DNA from: BOG-908 sp965198825
GTDB taxonomy: Bacteria > Pseudomonadota > Alphaproteobacteria > Acetobacterales > Acetobacteraceae
DNA length: 64,000 nucleotides
Direction of reading: 5' to 3'
Assembly (NCBI GenBank): GCA_965198825.1
Contig: CBDAQB010000001.1
Coordinates: forward strand, 620,001-684,000
The notes below the pieces were generated by a model, which was given only the letters and a program-made list of their open reading frames with translations, did not search any database and was not told the origin of the DNA. How positions within the stretch are numbered: position 1 is the first letter of the stretch; each line of letters starts with the position of its first letter. A program made the position numbers and the translations under genes. Below, piece after piece: positions 59,171-64,000 of the stretch.

Positions 59171-60526
59171 ACGCGCCGGCGACGTTCCCCCAAAACTCGT
59201 GCGCGACGCCACCGAAGCATCCACCCCAAGCACCCCGAAAACCTCTTCCGTGATACGCGGCTCCACCCCCTGCATGTCGGCCAGATCCAAACCCTCCAGC
59301 CCAACCCCCTTCTGCTCGGCAAGCGCCACCAGCCGCCCCGTCACATAATGCGCGTCGCGGAACGCCAGCCCCGCCACCCTCACCAGCCAATCCGCCAAAT
59401 CGGTCGCAGTGGAGAACCCGGCCCCAGCCGCCGCCCGCATGGCCGCCAGGTCCGGGGCCATGTCCCGCACCATCCCAGCCGTCGCGGCAATCGCCAGCGA
59501 CCACGCCGCCGCCGCCTCGAACACCGGCTCCTTGTCCTCCTGCATGTCCTTCGAATAGGCCAGTGGCAGCCCCTTCATCACCATCAGCAGCCCCACCAGC
59601 GCGCCCGTAATCCGCCCCGTCTTCGCACGCGTCAGCTCCGCCGCATCCGGATTGCGCTTCTGCGGCATGATCGAGCTGCCGGTCGTGAACGCGTCCGACA
59701 ATGTCAAAAACCCGAAAGGCGCGCTGCACCAGACCACGATCTCTTCCGCGAACCGCGACAGATGCACCGCCGAAATCGCCGCCGCCGCCAGAAACTCCAA
59801 GGCGAAATCCCGGTCCGACACCGCATCCAGCGAGTTGGCCGCCGGCGCATCGAACCCCAGCGACGCCGCGGTAAAATCCCGATCGATCGGAAACGACGTC
59901 CCGGCCAAAGCCGCAGCCCCCAACGGACACTCGTTCATCCGACGCCTGGCATCAGCCAGCCGCCCCCTGTCCCGCCCGAACATCTCCACATACGCTAGCA
60001 AATGGTGCCCGAACGTCACCGGCTGCGCCGTCTGCAAATGCGTAAACCCGGGCATCACGTCGCCCGCATGCTCCGCCGCGCGCCCAGCCAGCGCCGCCAT
60101 CAGATCCGCAAGCTGAGCATCAACCCCGTCGATCGCATCGCGCACCCACAGCCGGAAATCCGTCGCCACCTGATCGTTCCTGCTGCGCCCGGTATGCAGC
60201 CGCCGCCCAGGCTCGCCGATCCTCTCCGCCAGCCGCGCCTCGATATTCATGTGAATATCCTCGAGCGCATCAGCGAACGGGAACGTGCCCGCCTCGATCT
60301 CCGCGGCAATCCCCTCCAGCCCGCCGCGAATCGCCGCCTCGTCGGCCGCCGTGATAATCCCCACCCGCCCCAGCATCGCCGCATGCGCCAGCGACCCGGC
60401 GATATCCTGCCGCCACAGCTTCCTGTCGAACCCGATCGAGACGTTGATCCGCTGCATGATATCGGAAGGGGCCTGAGCAAACCGCCCACCCCACTGCATA
60501 TTGGCGCTATCGCTACCCGAGGTCAT
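59027..60526 (-). CDS. argH: Argininosuccinate lyase with C-terminal lipoprotein-like extension
   Basis: This 499-residue protein has a complete argininosuccinate lyase (residues 1-455), which splits argininosuccinate into arginine and fumarate: MQWGGRFAQAPSDIM, HTGRSRNDQVATDFRLW, TGSSIMPQKRNPDAAEL. Normal ArgH ends near SFGGTSPARV. Here the frame continues without a stop into WIAALAGAALVLSACGKK and a Pro-rich end, which is a lipoprotein signal with lipobox L-S-A-C and a CGKK start like LptM/YifL. The lipoprotein is thus fused in frame to argH. It starts only 3 bases from the divergent tlpA-like gene. Confidence 0.9.
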   Translation of the reverse strand: MTSGSDSANMQWGGRFAQAPSDIMQRINVSIGFDRKLWRQDIAGSLAHAAMLGRVGIITAADEAAIRGGLEGIAAEIEAGTFPFADALEDIHMNIEARLAERIGEPGRRLHTGRSRNDQVATDFRLWVRDAIDGVDAQLADLMAALAGRAAEHAGDVMPGFTHLQTAQPVTFGHHLLAYVEMFGRDRGRLADARRRMNECPLGAAALAGTSFPIDRDFTAASLGFDAPAANSLDAVSDRDFALEFLAAAAISAVHLSRFAEEIVVWCSAPFGFLTLSDAFTTGSSIMPQKRNPDAAELTRAKTGRITGALVGLLMVMKGLPLAYSKDMQEDKEPVFEAAAAWSLAIAATAGMVRDMAPDLAAMRAAAGAGFSTATDLADWLVRVAGLAFRDAHYVTGRLVALAEQKGVGLEGLDLADMQGVEPRITEEVFGVLGVDASVASRTSFGGTSPARVAAQASRWIAALAGAALVLSACGKKNAPSPPGPPDQITYHKTYPTHP

Positions 60527-60529
60527 GAA

Positions 60530-61105
60530 ATGGCTCTGCTCACCCGTCGAACGCTCGTCGCCTACTCCCTCGCAGGAGGTGCGATGGCCGCAGGCACGGC
60601 GACCCTAGTCGGCACCCTGGCAGCGCGCAAACCCGCGCAGGCCGAGGAAGTGACCATGCTCCCCCTCTCCACCATCGAGCGCATCACCCCCCCAGGCGAC
60701 CTCCCGGACACCCCCGTCACCGCCATGGACGGCACCACCAAACACCTCATGTCCGACTGGAAAGGCCAGGTCGTGGTCCTGAATTTCTGGGCAACCTGGT
60801 GCATCCCCTGCGTCGCCGAACTCCCGGCCCTCGATCACCTCGCCGCCGACAACCCCGGCATCACCGTCCTGGCCCTCTCTGCCGACCGTGCAGGCGCCGA
60901 CGCCGTCCGGCCCTTCCTCGCCGCCCACAACATCACCCACGCCACCATCCTGCTCGACCCGCACATGGAAGCAGGCCGCGCCTTCAACGTCGCCGGCTTC
61001 CCCACCACCCTCATCATCGACCCATCCGGCCACCTACGCGGCCGCCTCGAAGGCCCCGCCAACTGGGCCGCCGCCGCCGACACCATAAAATCCCTAGTCG
61101 CCTAA
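60530..61105 (+). CDS. TlpA-like thiol-disulfide protein
   Basis: This 191-residue thioredoxin-fold protein has the active site Cys91-Ile-Pro-Cys94 in VVVLNFWATWCIPCVAELPAL and a cis-Pro loop in AGFPTTLIIDPSGHLRG. The N-terminus LTRRTLVAYSLAGG has twin arginines before the hydrophobic part, so export to the periplasm by Tat is possible; it may remain membrane-anchored. It resembles TlpA/ResA reductases for cytochrome maturation. It is divergent from argH with only 3 bases between the two start codons. Confidence 0.87.
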   Translation: MALLTRRTLVAYSLAGGAMAAGTATLVGTLAARKPAQAEEVTMLPLSTIERITPPGDLPDTPVTAMDGTTKHLMSDWKGQVVVLNFWATWCIPCVAELPALDHLAADNPGITVLALSADRAGADAVRPFLAAHNITHATILLDPHMEAGRAFNVAGFPTTLIIDPSGHLRGRLEGPANWAAAADTIKSLVA

Positions 61106-61111
61106 CTTCTT

Positions 61112-61155
61112 CCTTCTCCCGCCCCTTCTATGGGGGAGGGCCGGGGAGGGGGCCG
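61112..61155. repeat. C/G-tract repeat
   Basis: This is a second copy of the C-rich/G-rich sequence seen at 54889-54931 (CTCCCGCCCC, then GGGGGAGGGCCGGGG). It follows the tlpA stop by 6 bases. Confidence 0.5.
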
Positions 61156-61185
61156 ACGAAGCCAGCAAAGCAAGAAAGCAAGCGT

Positions 61186-61220
61186 CTTCTTTTTTAAAAA
61201 AAAGAAGCAAAAAACTTTTG
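61186..61220. repeat. Twin-hairpin element, single arm
   Basis: Arm A form with a C-G closing pair, between the convergent tlpA-like (stop 61105) and gluconokinase (stop 61334) genes. Confidence 0.75.
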
Positions 61221-61333
61221 CACCTAAAGTAAGCAGCGAGGGCGACACGAGCGAACATCTTCGCGAGCTTCGTGGCTGCTCTGACTTCGCGTTCTTCGTG
61301 TTACATCTTCCCTGGCAAACGACGCCACGGCGC

Positions 61334-61840
61334 CTAACCTAAAGCCGCAACCGCCTCCGACACCGTCTGCTCGACAGTCCCCTCGACCTCGACCGTGATC
61401 GGCCTCTCGTCCGCCCCAGGCTCCTCCAGCGTATGCAACTGGCTCTCCAGCATGCTCGCAGGCATGAAATGCCCAGTTCGCTTCTCGATCCGATCCTCGA
61501 TCGTCTTCTCATCCGAGTGCAAATACAGCACCCGTACAACCTCCCGCCCATCCACCAGGAAATCGCGATATTTCCGCTTCAAGGCGGAGCACGTCACCAA
61601 TCCCGGCTCCCCGGCCTCGACCTGCCCATCGATCCAATGCTTGATGGCCGCAAGCCAAGGCGCGCGGTCCTCGTCAGTCAGCGGAATCCCGGCATGCATC
61701 TTCTGCACGTTGGAAGGCGGATGCAACGCATCACCCTCCTGGAATTTCCAGCCAAGTTTCGCAGCCAGCGCCTCGGCGATCGTGCTTTTGCCAACCCCCG
61801 AAACGCCCATGACGATAAGCACCCGCCGCTCATCGCTCAT
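61334..61840 (-). CDS. gntK: Gluconokinase
   Basis: This 168-residue GntK-type P-loop kinase phosphorylates D-gluconate to 6-phosphogluconate. The P-loop is MGVSGVGKSTIAEAL, followed by FQEGDALHPPSNVQKMHAG and PLTDEDRAPWL, both diagnostic of bacterial gluconokinases, and CSALKRKYRDFL. The ATG at 61840 overlaps the rpiA stop (ATGA); the frame to 62122 is antisense read-through. It feeds the pentose-phosphate route together with pgl and rpiA, all three coupled on one transcript. Confidence 0.93.
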   Translation of the reverse strand: MSDERRVLIVMGVSGVGKSTIAEALAAKLGWKFQEGDALHPPSNVQKMHAGIPLTDEDRAPWLAAIKHWIDGQVEAGEPGLVTCSALKRKYRDFLVDGREVVRVLYLHSDEKTIEDRIEKRTGHFMPASMLESQLHTLEEPGADERPITVEVEGTVEQTVSEAVAALG

Positions 61841-62520
61841 CGCGCAATGCGCCGCACGCCATCCGCCCCGGCAATCAACGCCATTTCCGCCATGCCGATG
61901 AAGAAACCCGTCTCGATCACCCCAACAACATCCCGAACCTTTGCGTTCAGCGCACCCGGATCGGCAATCGGCGCAAACCGGCAATCCAGAATGTAATTCC
62001 CCCCATCGGTCAGATACGCTTTCTCCCCAGCCATCCGCCGCACCGGCGTCGCGCCAAGATCCACCAGCCTCTGCGAAGTCAACTCCCACCCGAACGGCGT
62101 CACCTCGACAGGGATCGGGCAAAGTTCTCCAAGCCTGTCCACCATCTTTCCCTCGTCGGCGATAATCACCAGCCGCCGCGCCGCCCCCGCCACCATCTTC
62201 TCGCGCAGCAAAGCCCCGCCCAACCCCTTCGTCAGATCAAGGCCCACGCGCGTAATCTCATCAGCCCCGTCGATTGCAATATCGATCCGCTGATGTGTCG
62301 CGAACGTCACGATCTCGATCCCGCCCGTCCGCGCCTGCTCACCACTACGCTCGGACGTAGGAATCCCCACGATCTTCAATCCGCCACGCACCCGCGCTGC
62401 CAACGCATCGATGAAAAATGCCGCCGTCGATCCGGTACCAAGCCCGACGACGCTGCCATCCTCGACAAGCGCCGCCGCCTCTTCGCCAACCTGTTTCTTC
62501 AGCGCATCGCGGTCGCTCAT
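61837..62520 (-). CDS. rpiA: Ribose-5-phosphate isomerase A
   Basis: This 227-residue RpiA interconverts ribose 5-phosphate and ribulose 5-phosphate. The N-terminal GSVVGLGTGSTAAFFIDAL is the phosphate loop, IDIAIDGADEI carries the catalytic acidic residues and GGALLREKMVAGAARRLV follows. Length and motif order are normal. The ATG lies in the pgl stop (ATGA). It belongs to the pgl-rpiA-gntK operon. Confidence 0.95.
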   Translation of the reverse strand: MSDRDALKKQVGEEAAALVEDGSVVGLGTGSTAAFFIDALAARVRGGLKIVGIPTSERSGEQARTGGIEIVTFATHQRIDIAIDGADEITRVGLDLTKGLGGALLREKMVAGAARRLVIIADEGKMVDRLGELCPIPVEVTPFGWELTSQRLVDLGATPVRRMAGEKAYLTDGGNYILDCRFAPIADPGALNAKVRDVVGVIETGFFIGMAEMALIAGADGVRRIAR

Positions 62521-63230
62521 CCAGCCGCGGCCTCATCCAGAAACCAGGTGATCTGCCCGATGCTCGTCACGCGCGCCGCAGGCTGGCTGCGGTCATGCGC
62601 CAGAACCTTCTTCACTACCGGCGCCTTGCCTGCGCCCGCCACGAGAAACGCAACCTGCCTGCTGCAGGCAATCGCCGGATAGGTCAAAGTAAGCCGGGGC
62701 TGCGGCACCTCAGTCGTCACCGCCGTCACCCAGGCCAACTCCTCCTCCAACGACGGCGTGCTGGGGAACAACGAGGCCGTATGGCCATTCTCGCCCAACC
62801 CCAGCAGCACCACATCGAAGAGCGGCCGCGCCATGTCGAGCACCATGTCGCCGTAATAGGTCTGCAGATCCTGCTGATACCCCGCCGCATCCGCCTCCGG
62901 CGTTCCGCCGACAGGCACCCAATGAATATTCGCCGCCGGAACCGGAACATGATCCAGCAACGCCTCCCGCGTCATGCGCTGATTGCTGTCCTTGTCCGTC
63001 ACCGGCACATGCCGCTCGTCACCCCAGAACAGATGCACCCGGTCCCAAGGCATGCGCTTGCTGAACTCGTCCTGCACCAGAACCTCGTATAACCGCTTCG
63101 GCGTCGATCCGCCCGACAAGGCGATGGAAAAACGTCCCGACGATGCGACCGCAAGATCCGTAAGCCACCCTGCAACATGCCGGGCCAGCGCGTCCGCGTC
63201 GGCGGTTTTGACGATCTGCGGTTCTGGCAT
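62517..63230 (-). CDS. pgl: 6-phosphogluconolactonase
   Basis: This 237-residue enzyme of the SOL/DevB family hydrolyses 6-phosphogluconolactone in the oxidative pentose-phosphate pathway. FSIALSGGSTPKRLYEVL and HLFWGDERHVPVTDKDSN are the signature blocks, and LLGLGENGHTASLFPSTP carries the catalytic His. It starts the pgl-rpiA-gntK operon, which is followed upstream by a twin-hairpin element 31 bases from the start codon. No zwf or gnd gene is in the window. Confidence 0.95.
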   Translation of the reverse strand: MPEPQIVKTADADALARHVAGWLTDLAVASSGRFSIALSGGSTPKRLYEVLVQDEFSKRMPWDRVHLFWGDERHVPVTDKDSNQRMTREALLDHVPVPAANIHWVPVGGTPEADAAGYQQDLQTYYGDMVLDMARPLFDVVLLGLGENGHTASLFPSTPSLEEELAWVTAVTTEVPQPRLTLTYPAIACSRQVAFLVAGAGKAPVVKKVLAHDRSQPAARVTSIGQITWFLDEAAAG

Positions 63231-63261
63231 GCCCTATCTCCCTGGTATTAGAAAGCAAGGT

Positions 63262-63434
63262 CTTCTTTTTTGAAAAAAAGAAGCAAAAAACTTTTGAGAG
63301 TCTGGGCCGAGCCTTGCCAACATTGCGAGGAGCCGCTTGGTGACGAAGCAATCCAGAGCAAGCGCCCCAGGCCAGACATCAACGCCCCGTGCAAACGAAC
63401 AGAAGTTTTTTGGTTCTTTTTTTCAAAAAAGAAC
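63262..63434. repeat. Twin-hairpin element, full copy with an inserted REP-like palindrome
   Basis: Arm A (63262-63283, C-G closing pair) and arm B (63413-63434, G-C) are separated by about 129 bases instead of the usual 55-70. The extra length is a REP-like unit at 63321-63361. The element lies between the stop of the HAD gene (63445) and the start of pgl (63230). Confidence 0.88.
63321..63361. repeat. REP-like palindrome inside the twin-hairpin element
   Basis: CATTGCGAGGAGCCGC and GAAGCAATCCAGAGC match the unit at 30493-30540. Here it sits in the centre of a twin-hairpin element, so it appears to have been inserted there. Confidence 0.6.
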
Positions 63435-63444
63435 ACGCTTACTT

Positions 63445-64000
63445 CTACTTGCCTTCCAGTACATACCGCTCCAACCCGCTGGCAAACCCCTCTTCTTCAG
63501 AAGAGCTGCTCACATGCGTAGCCGCACCACGCACCGCCTCACTGGAATTGCCCATCGCAATCGACATGCCACTGCGCTTGAACATGTGCACGTCGTTAGG
63601 CTGATCACCCAAAGTCACGATCTGCTCGAGCGGGATATTCAACCGCTTCGACAGCCACGACACGGCAAATCCCTTGTTCGCCTCCGGATGCGTCACGTCG
63701 AGATAATAAGGCTGCGACCGCGCGGCAGACGCCGTATCGCCCAGCGCGTCCTGCACCGCCTTCTCACATTTCTCGACAGCATCCAGGTCGTCGCTGACGC
63801 CGACGATCTTCACAGCCTTGTCCAGCGCATCGCCATAATCGGCGACCACTTTCGGCGGAAACTTCACCGTCCATTCCTCGCGCGCGGCGTGCGGCGCATC
63901 CTTCTTGTGTATCAGCCAATCATTGCCGCTGTAGAGCCAAGCATCCAGCCCCGCCTTCTCGATGAGCGATATGGCTTTTTCCGTGACATCGCGGGGCAGG
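63445..64000 (-). CDS. Cof-type HAD phosphatase (5' end outside window)
   Basis: The C-terminal 185 residues of a HAD-superfamily hydrolase of the Cof group are in the window. The frame is open to the right edge (AISLIEKAGLDAWLYSGNDW), so the N-terminal catalytic DxD motif is missing. LPLEQIVTLGDQPNDVHMFKRSG and IAMGNSSEAVRGAA are the Cof motif IV and its surroundings. Residues near DVTHPEANKGFAVSWLSKRLN match the cap-side Cof segment. It probably dephosphorylates a sugar phosphate. It ends 11 bases before a twin-hairpin element. Confidence 0.9.
   Translation of the reverse strand, partial: LPRDVTEKAISLIEKAGLDAWLYSGNDWLIHKKDAPHAAREEWTVKFPPKVVADYGDALDKAVKIVGVSDDLDAVEKCEKAVQDALGDTASAARSQPYYLDVTHPEANKGFAVSWLSKRLNIPLEQIVTLGDQPNDVHMFKRSGMSIAMGNSSEAVRGAATHVSSSSEEEGFASGLERYVLEGK

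Noticed and set aside
1..64000. Prophage or integrative element
   Set aside because: No integrase, phage structural genes, tRNA-flanked direct repeats or transposase genes were seen; composition appears even apart from the A/T-rich elements.

Overview
The window is a GC-rich bacterial chromosome segment that looks alphaproteobacterial, most likely a phototrophic member of the Acetobacteraceae/Rhodospirillales. The evidence is a light-harvesting pucBAC operon, heme A synthase, the gene order argH-lysA-DUF4175 (TIGR02302-like) and many stop/start overlaps of the ATGA or GTGA type. The taxon is inferred from gene content only. I saw no rRNA, tRNA, CRISPR array, prophage or intact insertion sequence.

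Layout. 0.8-1.8 kb: two small membrane proteins. 1.9-7.4 kb: a valine-catabolism operon running from isobutyryl-CoA to propionyl-CoA (mmsA, acyl-CoA dehydrogenase, 3-hydroxyisobutyryl-CoA hydrolase, mmsB, enoyl-CoA hydratase). 7.5-24.1 kb: a surface-glycan region with three methyltransferases, a sugar-nucleotide epimerase, family 2 and family 4 glycosyltransferases, a 1499-residue multidomain glycan enzyme and a PIG-V-like membrane mannosyltransferase. 24.2-27.3 kb: a secreted protein, then a coupled operon of a GcvH-like protein without its lipoyl lysine and two double-DTG secreted aspartyl proteases. 27.4-33.6 kb: aminotransferase, GGDEF/EAL protein, membrane glycosyltransferase-like protein and PLP decarboxylase. 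33.8-36.4 kb: a coupled set made of a repeat-rich HExxH protein and two paralogous small proteins, one cytosolic and one exported. 36.5-39.8 kb: NitT/TauT-type ABC ATPase and fused permease without a binding protein. 40-49.8 kb: housekeeping genes (ctaA, tldD, nfu, rutE-like, tsaB, rimI, nnr), a Phd/PIN toxin-antitoxin pair and an orphan ParA. 49.8-51.8 kb: LysR regulator divergent from an AhpD-like and a SnoaL-like gene. 51.9-54.7 kb: pucBAC followed by an unusual 16-mer repeat protein. 55.2-61.1 kb: argH, lysA and DUF4175, divergent from a TlpA-like thioredoxin. 61.3-64 kb: sugar-acid and pentose-phosphate genes (pgl, rpiA, gntK) and the end of a HAD phosphatase.

The most pervasive non-genic feature is an A/T-rich twin-hairpin element: nine full copies of about 110-170 bp and six single arms. 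Nearly all abut gene 3' ends. Two genes take their stop codon from it, and base-pair covariation shows that each arm folds on its own.

The most promising leads for new biology are the HExxH/11-mer-repeat protein with its two paralogous partners, a light-harvesting beta subunit whose bacteriochlorophyll-ligand His is Gln beside an alpha subunit with a long tail, the GcvH-like protein with Arg at the lipoylation site, an in-frame fusion of an LptM-like lipoprotein to argH, and the twin-hairpin element.
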